From assembly GCA_026004735.1 (NCBI GenBank), contig BPJS01000001.1:1612001-1676000 (forward strand): 64,000 nt of DNA, in the 5' to 3' direction. The DNA comes from Isosphaeraceae bacterium (GTDB taxonomy: Bacteria; Planctomycetota; Planctomycetia; Isosphaerales; Isosphaeraceae). This document shows, one piece after another, positions 1-9,113 of this stretch. The notes under the pieces were generated by a model that was not told the origin of the DNA, did not search any database, and saw only the letters and a list, made by a program, of their open reading frames with translations. Position numbers and translations under genes: made by a program. The first letter of the stretch is position 1. Each line of letters opens with the position of its first letter.

Positions 1-3000
1 ATACTGCTCTGATAGGCCTCAAACCTCGAACGAAGCTCGGCGGGCGGCTGACTCCGCAATCCTTGCGTCTGATCCCGGAACGTGTCACGGGTTGCCGTGC
101 CCGGCCCTCGCCGGTTGCTCCCGCTCACCAGCGGCGAGCGGTTACGCTCACCCACCCCCGACAACGGCTCCAGCACCCGATCCTCGCTCACCCCCGCCGT
201 CAATTCCCGACCTTCACCGGGCGCCTCTCGCTCGGGCTCCTCAAATTTACGAACAAACTGCTCCAACTCCTCCCGCGTCAGCCCGGTCGCCTCCTCGAGA
301 CGAGAGGTATCGCGCCCCTCGGCAATCAGGTCCCGGACTTGACGCAACACCAGGTCCGATTGCGGCATCCCGCCGTCGGGCCTCAGCGGCGGACCAGTGT
401 CGGCCGGCGGCTCCGCCCGCGACGGCGGCCGGTCCTTCTCCTGACGCTCACCCAACGGCTCCGCCGAACCACCCACCCGGTCGCCGCCTCCGGTATTCAT
501 GCGACCCGCCGGACCCGACGAATCGGTCGAATCGCTGTCCGACTGGCCGGATTCTCCCTGCGTATCCATCGCCCCAGTTTGACCCGATCGGCCCTGCTGC
601 CCGGCCTGGCCTTGCTGTCCGGCCTGGCCTTGCTGCCCAACCTGGCCTTGCTGTCCGGCCTGGCCTTGCTGCCCAGCCTGGCCTTGCTGTCCGGGCTGAG
701 CTTGTTGTCCGGCCTGGCCTTGATCTCCAGCTTGACCGCGTTGCGTGGCTTGATCCTGCTGCCCGGGCTGGCCTTGCTGATCGCCTTGACCTTGTTCACC
801 GGTCTGGCTGCGCCCTCCGTTTTCACCCTTCTGGCCGGTCTGGCTGCGCCCTCGGTTTTCACCCTGCTGGCCGGGCTGGCCGTGCTCACCCGTCTCTCCC
901 TGTTGCCCGGGCTGGCCTTGATCTCCAGCCTGACCGCGCTCCATGGCCTGATCTTGCTGACCGGCCTGGCCTTGATCTCCCGCCTGGCCGCGTTGCATGG
1001 CTTGATCTTGCTGACCGGGCTGGCCCCGCTCACCGGCCTGACCGCGCTCTCCGGTCTGTCCCGGCTGACGGTTCTGGCCTTGCTGCTCGCCTTGACCTCG
1101 TTCACCGGTCTGGCCGCGCTCGGCGGTTTCTCCCTGCTGCCCGGGCTGGCCTTGCTCTCCCGCCTGGCCGCGTTGCATGGCTTGATCTTGCTGACCGGGC
1201 TGGCCCCGCTCACCGGCTTGACCGCGCTCTCCGGTCTGTCCCGGCTGACGGTTCTGGCTTTGCTGCTCGCCTTGACCTCGTTCACCGGTCTGGTCGCGCT
1301 CGGCGGTTTCTCCCTGCTGCCCGGGCTGGCCTTGCTCTCCCGCCTGGCCGCGTTGCATGGCTTGATCTTGCTGACCGGGCTGGACCCGCTCACCGGCCTG
1401 ACCGCGCTCTCCGGTCTGTCCCGGCTGACGGTTCTGGCCTTGCTGCTCGCCTTGACCTCGTTCACCGGTCTGGCCGCGCTCGGCGCTTTCTCCCTGCTGC
1501 CCGGGCTGGCCTTGATCTCCCGCCTGACCCCGCCGCATGGCTTGATCTTGCTGTCCGGTCTGGCCTTGCCGATCGCCCTGACCTTGCTCAGCGGGCTGGC
1601 TACGCTTTCCGGTCTCTCCCTGCTGTCCGTTTTGGTCCCGCTCGCCGGTCGAGCGAGGTTCCTGATCGCTCGCATCACGGGACGATGCCGTTTGGTCGTT
1701 TGGAGCGTCGGAACGTCGATCGGTCGGATCCACGCCCTCGCCGGTCGGGTCGGGCATCCCTTCAGGGCGACCCGAGCGGTCAGGTTGGCCTGGGTTGGGC
1801 CGATCAGCGTTCTCACCGCGAGACGACGCTTCGGGGCGTTGGTCGTCGGCCTGCGTATTGCGAGTCGCGCGGGGATCTCCGTTCGGACGCGACGTGTCGC
1901 TTGGCTGAGTGCTCGATGTGGGGCGGGATGGAGACTCGGCCGCCATACGGGGATCGGTTTGCTCGGCGCTGCGGCCCGGCTGGCCGGCCGGTGCGGACTG
2001 GGGCGGGCTGCCCTCCGGAGTCGGTCGCTCGGACCGGGTCCCGCTCGATTCACGACCCTGCGGACCCATGTCGCCGGCGCCCTCCCGACCGGCCCTGGAT
2101 CGTTCGTCAGCCGAAGCGCCTTGACGGGGATCCTGGGAGGGTGAGGGCAGGCCATCTTGGGGACGCTCGGGACCTGCCGACTCGCGGCGATCGCCGTTCG
2201 AGTCGGCCGGGTCGGTCGCCGCGGGCCGCTCGGTACGACCTTGATCGTTCGTATCGGTCCGCCCGTGCTGAGGCCGATCGGTGCGAGCGTCTGCGTCCGC
2301 TTGACCCTGAGGCGCGGAGCGAGGCTCGTCGCCGGTTTGCGGGTCGCTCGGTCTACGGTGTGTGTCACGCTGTCCGTCGGAAAGTTCGGGTCGATTGGCC
2401 TGGGAAGTTTGGCCATCGGGGTTGTTCTCGCCGGGAGGCTCGCCCGATCCGGACGGCTCCGATGGGCGACTCGAAACCGATGGCTCGGGGCCGTTGGGCT
2501 GCCGAGCAGCCTGGTCTGAGCGATCGCCAGCTTCGCGTTCTCCGTCTGGGCGGCTGGCGGCTGGTTGTGGCGAGCGAGACGACTCGTTACTTGGAGAATC
2601 GGGCTGGCCGGCCGTTTGACGACGAGCGCCGTCGTTGTCTGCCGAGCCGCCATCAGGCGCGTTGCCGGCGGCGGGATTCGAAGGCTGGCGGCGGGGCCTC
2701 GAGTCGGGCTGACCCGGCTCGGCGGGGTTGACTGGCTGCTGGTCGTTGGCCGCGCCATCGCGAGCGTCGGACTCTCGGCCAGGCGGCTGAGGACGATTGC
2801 CCTGCGACGCCTCGGACGGCTTTGGGGAGCTGCCCGAGGGGTCAGCCGCCTGGGAATCGGCGGGCTTGGGTTCCGAAGGCCGCGACTGGTCGTCGGCTCG
2901 ATCGCGCGGACCTTGGCCCCGATTGTCCGATTGTCGGGCGTTGGAGCCTGACGCGTCTCCAGAATCGGCAGGCGGGCTTCCGGCCTGGCGCAGGGCTTGC

Positions 3001-4958
3001 TCGAGCCGCCGCAGCGTCTCGCGGTCCTGTTCAGTCAGCGGCGGATCGGCGCTAGCCGAGCCAGTCGACTGACCGCTTTCCGGTTCGTCGCCCGAAGTCT
3101 GCCCTGCCGGGCGACCCTGCCCGTTTGCGTTGTCGGGCGTCGCGTCGCCGGCCGGCTGGTTCTGGTCCCCAGCATCTTGCCCGTCGGCTTCGGCCTGGTT
3201 TTGCTGTGCTTGACCGGCAGCGGCGTCGCCGGATTGTGGCTCAGGCGGTTGATCCGCCGCGGGCTGAGTGTCCGGTTCCGGCGGCGCGTCTAGGGTCTTT
3301 TGCTGCTCCTGGCGCTGTTGCTTGGCCTCCTCGGGCGGCAGCGGCTCGATCACCTCGATCACTTGGCGGACGGTCTCGACGCGGTTGGCCTGCGGCTCCT
3401 TCGTGTCGCGGACGCTTAGCCAGTATTCAACGCGCGTGCCGGGGCGGACGCGGAGTTTTTCGAGGTCGATCAGGTCGTCCTCGACGAGTGTCAGCGTTGG
3501 CTCGCGGCCGTCCAGGTAATCGCGCGCCGGTTGGAGAATCTCGCGGTCCTGGCGGACATGAAGCGTAGCTTTTTTGACCCCGTGGTCATCCTCAGCCTTG
3601 ACGCGAATCGCCAGGCTGCCATTGCTGGGGACCTGGACCACCGGCTCGGGCCGCAGAAACTGCGCCGATGGAGGCCGGTCGGGCAGAGCCTTAATTTGGT
3701 AGACGACCGGCCGCGGATTCTTCTTGCCCTCGCGGGTCTCGAACTTGATGACGTAGGTGCCGTCGGACTCGACCGTGAATTGTCCGGCCAGCAGGTAGGG
3801 GTTGTCGGCGTCGACCGTCATCGGGATGGACCGCTTGACGCCGGCTTCGTCGCCGCCATCGCCAAATTCGAGGCGGGCGGTTTGGGCTTCGCTGTTGGTC
3901 TCGGCCCGGACCGTGACGACCGTGCCTTCGATGGCCTCGACATCGCCGCCCTCGACGTCGGTCAGGACCTCGGGCAGTCCGGCGGCCCGCCGCTCGCGCT
4001 GAATGTAGCCGGGATAGGTCAAGTCGTGGCGGACCGACACCACCATTGGCACCGATCGAACCGTCAGCCGATAGGTTTTGGTGACGGCGTCCCCGCCGGT
4101 GAAGTGATAGAACACCGCGTCGGCCCCGGCTCGGGTCTGGACGTCACGCACCGTCGTCTGCCACGGCTCGAAATCGCTCTTGCCCCGCGCCAGGGGAGCG
4201 GTCAGGTAGGTGCGTCCCCCATCCAGGCTGTAGTGCAGCGTGACCGCGTCGGGACGCTTGCCCTGTACCTCGACGCTAAATGCCACATTTTCGCCGGCGA
4301 TGATGGTCGAACGCTCCGGGTCGTCGCCGGGCCGGACCTGGACCAGCCGGGTGTCCGTCGGTCGCGCAACGTCCCCCAAAAAGGCCCGCACCGTCGAGTC
4401 CAGAATGCTCTTGGGCGTGAGCAACGAATACACGCAAAAGACGACCACCACCGCCGCCAACGCATACACCGCCTTCGTCAGCAGCGTCTGATCGACGACC
4501 TGATCCGGCTCGACCTCCGACAAGTCGTGGACGGCTTTGGTCTCCAACGCGGCCAGAATCGATTGCGGGATCTCCTGCTTCCGCCGCCGCAAATCCAGAT
4601 AAGCGATCAGACTGTTCTTGAAGTGTGGGTCGCTGATCTCAATCGTCCGGGCTGCATAGTATGGATTGACCCGACGCAGAATCGGCCGGAGAACCTCTCG
4701 ATACCCGTAAATCAGCGCCGCCGCACCCCCCACGGACAACACGACCGCGCGGAACCACGCCGGCAGCCCGATCACATGATCCAGCACCACCTCCACGAAC
4801 AGCACCGCCAACGCCGCCGCCACCAGAATAACTACGGCCGTCGCGATATCCGTCGTCCGGATCTTGGACCGGGTTCGCTCGAGCTGATAGTCGATGTACT
4901 GCTCATAATCGAGCAGCTTGCCCCCCCGCGAAGCTCCCTGCGTCCCGAGCGTCGTCAT
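1..4958 (-). CDS. giant membrane-anchored protein with interrupted Gly-X-Y repeat (partial; C-terminus beyond window)
   Basis: The frame is open from an ATG at 4958, preceded by AGGAG about 9 bases upstream, to the left edge: about 1652 codons with no stop. Three hydrophobic segments lie near residues 36-58, 68-86 and 163-181. A region of roughly 370 residues follows that looks beta-rich and extracellular. From about residue 557 the protein is low complexity, rich in Gln, Pro, Ser, Asp and Gly. Residues about 1100-1460 form Gly-X-Y triplets dominated by Gln, Glu and Arg. The last 130 visible residues look folded again (for example LTREELEQFVRKFE), which shows the frame is still real at the edge. 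The architecture resembles large planctomycete DUF4175-like membrane proteins often found near MoxR/BatA-type genes; that is recalled family knowledge, and the neighbours that would confirm it lie outside the window. The function is unknown. Two long open frames on the opposite strand are GC-driven shadows. Confidence 0.8.
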   Translation of the reverse strand, partial: MTTLGTQGASRGGKLLDYEQYIDYQLERTRSKIRTTDIATAVVILVAAALAVLFVEVVLDHVIGLPAWFRAVVLSVGGAAALIYGYREVLRPILRRVNPYYAARTIEISDPHFKNSLIAYLDLRRRKQEIPQSILAALETKAVHDLSEVEPDQVVDQTLLTKAVYALAAVVVVFCVYSLLTPKSILDSTVRAFLGDVARPTDTRLVQVRPGDDPERSTIIAGENVAFSVEVQGKRPDAVTLHYSLDGGRTYLTAPLARGKSDFEPWQTTVRDVQTRAGADAVFYHFTGGDAVTKTYRLTVRSVPMVVSVRHDLTYPGYIQRERRAAGLPEVLTDVEGGDVEAIEGTVVTVRAETNSEAQTARLEFGDGGDEAGVKRSIPMTVDADNPYLLAGQFTVESDGTYVIKFETREGKKNPRPVVYQIKALPDRPPSAQFLRPEPVVQVPSNGSLAIRVKAEDDHGVKKATLHVRQDREILQPARDYLDGREPTLTLVEDDLIDLEKLRVRPGTRVEYWLSVRDTKEPQANRVETVRQVIEVIEPLPPEEAKQQRQEQQKTLDAPPEPDTQPAADQPPEPQSGDAAAGQAQQNQAEADGQDAGDQNQPAGDATPDNANGQGRPAGQTSGDEPESGQSTGSASADPPLTEQDRETLRRLEQALRQAGSPPADSGDASGSNARQSDNRGQGPRDRADDQSRPSEPKPADSQAADPSGSSPKPSEASQGNRPQPPGRESDARDGAANDQQPVNPAEPGQPDSRPRRQPSNPAAGNAPDGGSADNDGARRQTAGQPDSPSNESSRSPQPAASRPDGEREAGDRSDQAARQPNGPEPSVSSRPSEPSGSGEPPGENNPDGQTSQANRPELSDGQRDTHRRPSDPQTGDEPRSAPQGQADADARTDRPQHGRTDTNDQGRTERPAATDPADSNGDRRESAGPERPQDGLPSPSQDPRQGASADERSRAGREGAGDMGPQGRESSGTRSERPTPEGSPPQSAPAGQPGRSAEQTDPRMAAESPSRPTSSTQPSDTSRPNGDPRATRNTQADDQRPEASSRGENADRPNPGQPDRSGRPEGMPDPTGEGVDPTDRRSDAPNDQTASSRDASDQEPRSTGERDQNGQQGETGKRSQPAEQGQGDRQGQTGQQDQAMRRGQAGDQGQPGQQGESAERGQTGERGQGEQQGQNRQPGQTGERGQAGERVQPGQQDQAMQRGQAGEQGQPGQQGETAERDQTGERGQGEQQSQNRQPGQTGERGQAGERGQPGQQDQAMQRGQAGEQGQPGQQGETAERGQTGERGQGEQQGQNRQPGQTGERGQAGERGQPGQQDQAMQRGQAGDQGQAGQQDQAMERGQAGDQGQPGQQGETGEHGQPGQQGENRGRSQTGQKGENGGRSQTGEQGQGDQQGQPGQQDQATQRGQAGDQGQAGQQAQPGQQGQAGQQGQAGQQGQVGQQGQAGQQGQAGQQGRSGQTGAMDTQGESGQSDSDSTDSSGPAGRMNTGGGDRVGGSAEPLGERQEKDRPPSRAEPPADTGPPLRPDGGMPQSDLVLRQVRDLIAEGRDTSRLEEATGLTREELEQFVRKFEEPEREAPGEGRELTAGVSEDRVLEPLSGVGERNRSPLVSGSNRRGPGTATRDTFRDQTQGLRSQPPAELRSRFEAYQSS
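1021..1560. repeat. three tandem 180-bp repeat units inside the Gly-X-Y coding region
   Basis: Units at 1021-1200, 1201-1380 and 1381-1560 are nearly identical, and the 60 bases before 1021 match the last third of a unit. The period of exactly 180 bp equals 60 codons, so the reading frame is kept. Read on the minus strand, 13 of 20 triplets in the middle unit start with Gly. The flanking DNA from about 570 to 1660 is built from shorter 9- and 18-bp relatives encoding GQQGQA-type blocks. Recent unequal recombination or slippage is the likely origin. Confidence 0.93.
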
Positions 4959-5274
4959 GGTCACCCGCTCCTGGCTCCACCCCCGGCCCGCACCGATTCA
5001 CTCTCTGAACCTTCGGTCAGAGCATTATATCAGCGGTTCCACCACCGGGGGTTGCGTCTTCTCGGACTTTTGTCTTGGGAACGGCGGGTTCGGCCGCGGA
5101 TAACTCCAGCGCTGGGTTCTGGCGGTCGCATCGGGGCGGGATGGGCGACCCGTGGGCGTTCAGGTCGAGTCGGCGACCCGTGGCCGTTCGGGTCGGGCTA
5201 GAATGAAATGGATGTGGTTCGAGATCACGCGCGGGAGGCCCTAGAGCACCAGCCGCGCTGGGGATGGCGCAAGC
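4959..5274. other. intergenic region with two 28-bp tandem repeats
   Basis: This gap separates the divergent giant-protein gene and the cysteine desulfurase gene, so it should hold promoters for both. Two imperfect 28-bp direct repeats run from 5143 to about 5198, each with a GGCGACCCGTGG core. TAGAAT at 5199-5204 resembles a -10 box reading toward the desulfurase, but no good -35 box was found at the right distance. No other gene is evident. Confidence 0.5.
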
Positions 5275-6480
5275 ATGGTCGCGCTACCGATTTACTTGGA
5301 TAACCACGCCACGACGCGGGTGGATCCCCGAGTGGTTGAGGCGATGCTGCCCTACTTCACGGAAATTTATGGCAATCCGGCCAGTGTGTCCCATCGGTTC
5401 GGTTGGGACGCGGAGGCGGCCGTCGAGTCGGCCCGGGCCCAGGTGGCCGCACTCATTCGCGCCGACCCCAAGGAGATGATTTTCACCTCCGGCGCCACCG
5501 AGTCCAACAATCTCGCCTTGAAGGGAGCCGCGGCCAGCCTGCGACGCCGAGGCAATCATCTGATTTCGGCCGCAACCGAGCACCGCGCGGTCCTCGACCC
5601 GCTCCGGCACCTCGCGCGTGAGGGCTGGGAGGTGACACTGGTCGATCCCGACCCCTACGGACTTGTCTCCGTCGAGGCCATTGCGGCGGCGATGACCGAC
5701 CGCACGGTCCTGGTCTCGGTTATGGCGGCTAACAACGAAGTCGGCACAATCAACCCAATCCGCGAAATTGGCCAACTATGCCGCGAGCGGGGCGTTTTGT
5801 TCCACACCGACGCGACCCAGGCTGTCGCCAAACTGCCGCTCGACGTTGAGGCCGATCACATTGACCTACTGAGCCTGACCGCACACAAGTTTCACGGCCC
5901 CAAGGGGATTGGCGCTTTATACGTTCGCCGTCGCGATCCCCGCGTGCGGCTTCAGCCGTTGATCGAGGGCGGGGGGCATGAGCGAGGGTTGCGCAGTGGC
6001 ACGCTGGCCGTGCCGCTGATTGTCGGGTTTGGCCGCGCCGCGGAGATCGCCCTCGGGGAACACACGACGGAGGTGGCACGGTTACGCCACCTCCGCGATC
6101 GGCTTTACGCGGGGCTGGTCGAGCGGGTTCCACGGATTCGGCTCAATGGTCACCCAACCTGCCGCTTGCCCAACAATCTCAACCTGAGCTTCGAACTCGT
6201 CGACGGCGAAGCGCTGATGATGGCGATGCGCGACATTGCCGTCTCTTCGGGGTCGGCCTGCACCTCTGCCAACCCCGAGCCCAGCCACGTCTTGCGTGCG
6301 ATGGGTCTGGATGAGGACTTGGCCCGCGCCAGCCTCCGCTTTGGTATCGGACGGTTTAACACGGAAGAGGAGATCGACTACGCGATCGAACGGATCGCCG
6401 GTGCGGTCGAGTCGCTCCGGGCCTGGAGCGCTGACTGGTCGTCCGATCCGACTCAGCCTGGGCCGCGCGCGACGCCTTGA
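5275..6480 (+). CDS. cysteine desulfurase (NifS/IscS family)
   Basis: The 401-residue product is a PLP-dependent enzyme that removes sulfur from L-cysteine and passes it as a persulfide to Fe-S cluster scaffolds or thiolation pathways. Visible motifs are [12 protein letters not shown] at the N-terminus, the TEH histidine near residue 103, the PLP lysine in [10 protein letters not shown] near Lys205, and the sulfur-carrying cysteine in [16 protein letters not shown] near Cys329. The length is normal for the family. The ATG at 5275 is chosen because the conserved PIYLDN strand begins four residues later; no strong ribosome binding site precedes it. An A-type Fe-S carrier gene follows 88 bases downstream, which fits a small Fe-S assembly unit. 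NifS and IscS subtypes cannot be told apart from sequence alone. Confidence 0.96.
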   Translation: MVALPIYLDNHATTRVDPRVVEAMLPYFTEIYGNPASVSHRFGWDAEAAVESARAQVAALIRADPKEMIFTSGATESNNLALKGAAASLRRRGNHLISAATEHRAVLDPLRHLAREGWEVTLVDPDPYGLVSVEAIAAAMTDRTVLVSVMAANNEVGTINPIREIGQLCRERGVLFHTDATQAVAKLPLDVEADHIDLLSLTAHKFHGPKGIGALYVRRRDPRVRLQPLIEGGGHERGLRSGTLAVPLIVGFGRAAEIALGEHTTEVARLRHLRDRLYAGLVERVPRIRLNGHPTCRLPNNLNLSFELVDGEALMMAMRDIAVSSGSACTSANPEPSHVLRAMGLDEDLARASLRFGIGRFNTEEEIDYAIERIAGAVESLRAWSADWSSDPTQPGPRATP

Positions 6481-6568
6481 TCGCCGCCGCTGGGATTCCT
6501 ATGATTTTGCCAAACGCCGGACTGGCCATGAGTCCGGTATGTCAATCCTTGACAGGAGCTTGACTCCG

Positions 6569-6898
6569 ATGCCCGTGACCCTGAGCGAAAAGGCCGCCAA
6601 CGAGGTGAAGCGGATCATGGCCGAGCAGAATCTGCCGGCCGATACGGTTCTTCGAGTCGGCGTCCAGGGCGGCGGATGCAGCGGCTTCTCGTACAGCCTC
6701 AACTTCGACGATCAGGTGACCGAGAAGGACCGAGTCACCGAGTTTCACGGCGTGCGTCTTGCGATGGAGAAGAAGTTCGACCCCTATCTGGACGGCACGG
6801 TGGTCGACTTCGTGGACGACATCCAGGGACGCGGCTTCAAGTTCAACAACCCGAACGTCGTCAAGACGTGTGGCTGCGGCAGCTCGTTCCAGGTCTGA
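6569..6898 (+). CDS. A-type iron-sulfur cluster carrier (IscA/ErpA/SufA family)
   Basis: The 109-residue product belongs to the HesB/IscA family, which holds and delivers Fe-S clusters to apoproteins. The three cluster-binding cysteines are visible: Cys37 in GGGCSGFSY, and Cys101 and Cys103 in TCGCGSSF close to the C-terminus. The ATG at 6569 is chosen because AGGAG lies 10 bases upstream and the product then begins [10 protein letters not shown], as family members do. An in-frame ATG at 6539 would add ten residues. The upstream neighbour is a cysteine desulfurase, so the two probably act together in cluster assembly. Whether it is closer to ErpA or IscA cannot be decided here. Confidence 0.95.
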   Translation: MPVTLSEKAANEVKRIMAEQNLPADTVLRVGVQGGGCSGFSYSLNFDDQVTEKDRVTEFHGVRLAMEKKFDPYLDGTVVDFVDDIQGRGFKFNNPNVVKTCGCGSSFQV

Positions 6899-6931
6899 GC
6901 ACTGCCGGTCAGCAGATCGTCAGCTATGAGG

Positions 6932-6964
6932 GAGGGCCGGCTCGAATCAGTTCGGGCCGCCCTC
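6932..6964. terminator. imperfect hairpin between convergent genes
   Basis: GAGGGCCGGCTCGAA and TTCGGGCCGCCCTC pair around a TCAG loop with one bulge and one G-U type mismatch. The hairpin sits between the end of the Fe-S carrier gene and the convergent end of the dehydrogenase gene and is followed on the plus strand by TCATTCTGT, so it may terminate transcription from the left. The T tract is weak. Confidence 0.45.
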
Positions 6965-6986
6965 TCATTCTGTGTTGAGGCGGATC

Positions 6987-7973
6987 CTAGCCGTCGCGGC
7001 CGTCCAGTATCATCGGATTGACGACACAATCACGGCGCAAACAGCTATTCTGGCTGTCGATGATGCACTGAGCCGCGAGCTCGGCCATCTCGGCCATCGC
7101 CTGGGTGTCGATTCCGGCGATGTGGGGGCTGATCACGACCTGATCCAACTGAAGCAAGGGATTGGCCGGATCCGGCGGTTCCTGTTCGAGCACATCCAGG
7201 CCTGCGCCGGCCAGATGCCCGCGAACTAAGAACTCGTACAGATCCGCCTCCTGGACGACGGCCCCGCGCGATGTATTGATCAGGATCGAGCCGGGCCGCA
7301 TTCGCTCGAAGACCCGGCGGTTGAACAGCCCGCGCGTTTCCGGCGTCAGCGGGCAATGAAGGCTGACGATGTCGCTGGTGCGGATCAGCTCGTCGAAGCC
7401 GACCAAGCGGAACCCGTCGCCCAGCCCGGTGAACTCGGGCAGGAGCGGGTCGTAGGCCAAGACGTTTAGCCCGAAGGCCTCCGCCCGTGGGATCATCGCC
7501 CGGCCGATCCGGCCCAACCCCACCACCCCCAGCGTCTTGCCGCGGAGCGGCAGGACCAGCGTCCGATCCCAGCCGCCCCGCCGTATGATCCGATCGTTCC
7601 AGGCAATCCGGCGGGTCACGGCCAGCAGCAAGGCGAACGCCTGTTCGGCAACCGACTCGTGATTGGTCCCGGGCGTGATCGTCACCGCAATGCCACGCGC
7701 TGTGGCCGCGGCCAGATCGACCGCGTCGTAGCCGACCCCCGTCCGCGCAATGATCCGCAGCCGGGGACAGGCCTCCAGCAACTCGGCCGTATACGGTTCG
7801 CCCCCCGCGATCACGGCCTCGCACCGGGGCAGCCATTCGGCGAGCTCCTGAACCGACAGCGCGTGGTCTCCCGGCGGGTCTAGCAATTCGAAGCCCGCAG
7901 CGGTCAGCAGATCGCGAAAGCGACCGGGTTTGCCCCGCAGCGGACCTGAGGAGATCAAAACGAAGGGTGGCAT
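6987..7973 (-). CDS. D-2-hydroxyacid dehydrogenase (phosphoglycerate dehydrogenase-like)
   Basis: This 328-residue NAD(P)-dependent oxidoreductase interconverts 2-hydroxy and 2-keto acids. The Rossmann motif GLGRIG lies at residues 152-157. The catalytic Arg is in INTSRGAVV near residue 236, the Glu is in EQEPPDP near 265, and the His is in SPHIAGID near 284. There is no C-terminal ACT or other regulatory domain, so it is unlike full-length SerA. A second family member starts head-to-head 98 bases away, and the two probably share a divergent promoter region. The substrate could be 3-phosphoglycerate, hydroxypyruvate or another 2-keto acid; sequence alone does not decide. Confidence 0.9.
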   Translation of the reverse strand: MPPFVLISSGPLRGKPGRFRDLLTAAGFELLDPPGDHALSVQELAEWLPRCEAVIAGGEPYTAELLEACPRLRIIARTGVGYDAVDLAAATARGIAVTITPGTNHESVAEQAFALLLAVTRRIAWNDRIIRRGGWDRTLVLPLRGKTLGVVGLGRIGRAMIPRAEAFGLNVLAYDPLLPEFTGLGDGFRLVGFDELIRTSDIVSLHCPLTPETRGLFNRRVFERMRPGSILINTSRGAVVQEADLYEFLVRGHLAGAGLDVLEQEPPDPANPLLQLDQVVISPHIAGIDTQAMAEMAELAAQCIIDSQNSCLRRDCVVNPMILDGRDG

Positions 7974-8071
7974 ACCGCGCAGATCCCGGCGATCAGCCGA
8001 CTTGGTTCCGTCTCTCGTCGTGGATAAGCTTACTCACTTACTCCGAACGGCAAAACCCACCGGGGCCGGTT

Positions 8072-9064
8072 GTGGAACGCTCGGTCTTGATCACGCGTCT
8101 GGTGCCCGATCCCGCGCCGGAGATGCTCCGCGCCGCCGCCGATCGGTTCACAATGAATCCAGCCGATCGGCCGCTCGAACCGGCCGAGCTGATTCGATCC
8201 GTGCCGGGCCATAGCGCTGTGCTCTGCCAACTGACCGACCGCATTGATCGATCCGTCCTCGAAGCCGCCCGAGGGTGTCGGCTGATTGCGAACATGGCCG
8301 TCGGGTTCAATAATATTGACGTTGAGGCCGCGACCGAACTGGGGATCTTGGTGACCAACACGCCGGGCGTCCTGACCGAGGCAACGGCGGACCTGACCTG
8401 GGCATTGATCCTCGCCGTGGCCCGACGCGTCGTCGAAGGCGATGCCGTGATGCGTGCCGAGGCCTTCCCCGGCTGGGGGCCGCTTTACATGCTGGGGGCT
8501 GAGGTCTCAGGCTCGACTCTGGGGCTGGTTGGCCCGGGAAGGATTGCGACGGCCGTCGCCCGCCGCGCTGTCGGGTTCGGCATGAGGCTGCTTTACCACG
8601 GCCGCCGGCCCAACCCGGAACTGGACACGTTGGGGGCGCGGCTCGTCGAGCTCGACGAACTGCTTGCCGAGAGCGATTTTGTCAGCCTTCATGTCCCGCT
8701 GACCGATCAAACCCATCATCTGATCGACGCCACGCGGCTCGCCCGGATGAAGCCGACGGCCTATCTCATCAATACCGCGCGCGGTCCGGTTGTCGATGAG
8801 TCGGCCCTGGTCGAGGCCCTGCGGGCCGGTCGGATCGCCGGCGCGGGGTTGGATGTCTACGAGCGAGAACCCAAAATGGCCGACGGACTGGCCGACTGCC
8901 CGAATACCGTCCTGCTGCCCCACCTCGGCAGCGCCACTCGGAAAACCCGGGGAGCCATGGCCGCCATGGCCGCCGAAAACATCCTCGCACTTTGGCGCGG
9001 TCAAAAGCCGCCCAATCTGGTCAATCCCGACGCCTGGTCTCCGGAACACGAGGGCCGGGTCTGA
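8072..9064 (+). CDS. D-2-hydroxyacid dehydrogenase (glyoxylate/hydroxypyruvate reductase-like)
   Basis: The product is about 330 residues when started at GTG 8072, which places VLITRLVPDP at the N-terminus as is usual for D-glycerate dehydrogenases. The open frame extends back to 7967, but that would overlap the divergent neighbour and add unconserved sequence. TTG 8087 is another possible start. The catalytic Arg (NTARGPVVDE), Glu (YEREPK) and His (LLPHLGSATRKTR) are all present. The dinucleotide motif reads GPGRIA in place of the usual GxGxxG, so its last glycine is alanine. Likely reactions are glyoxylate or hydroxypyruvate reduction (family knowledge). It is a divergent paralogue of the gene on its left. 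Confidence 0.88.
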   Translation: MERSVLITRLVPDPAPEMLRAAADRFTMNPADRPLEPAELIRSVPGHSAVLCQLTDRIDRSVLEAARGCRLIANMAVGFNNIDVEAATELGILVTNTPGVLTEATADLTWALILAVARRVVEGDAVMRAEAFPGWGPLYMLGAEVSGSTLGLVGPGRIATAVARRAVGFGMRLLYHGRRPNPELDTLGARLVELDELLAESDFVSLHVPLTDQTHHLIDATRLARMKPTAYLINTARGPVVDESALVEALRAGRIAGAGLDVYEREPKMADGLADCPNTVLLPHLGSATRKTRGAMAAMAAENILALWRGQKPPNLVNPDAWSPEHEGRV

Positions 9065-9113
9065 ACGGTCGCTTCCGGGGGCGGGGCTAACCCTGGCGCG
9101 TGCCCCGATTCGC

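Noticed and set aside
1021..1560. 180-bp tandem units as a possible CRISPR array or satellite
   Set aside because: There are no short repeats separated by unique spacers. The units keep the reading frame of a protein.
63..2731. Two long plus-strand open frames (693 and 879 codons) opposite the giant protein gene
   Set aside because: They lie over the Gly-X-Y repeat and mirror its periodicity as Leu/Ala- or Arg/Pro-rich strings with no domain content. The minus-strand frame with folded ends and a ribosome binding site explains the region.
497..2758. 753-codon minus-strand open frame in another register
   Set aside because: It overlaps the supported frame, is extremely rich in Arg, Ser, Ala and Lys, and has no recognisable start or domain.
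3531..5201. 556-codon plus-strand frame rich in Arg, His, Gln and Asp
   Set aside because: It is antisense to the membrane-anchored N-terminal part of the giant protein, which has clear membrane spans and a ribosome binding site.
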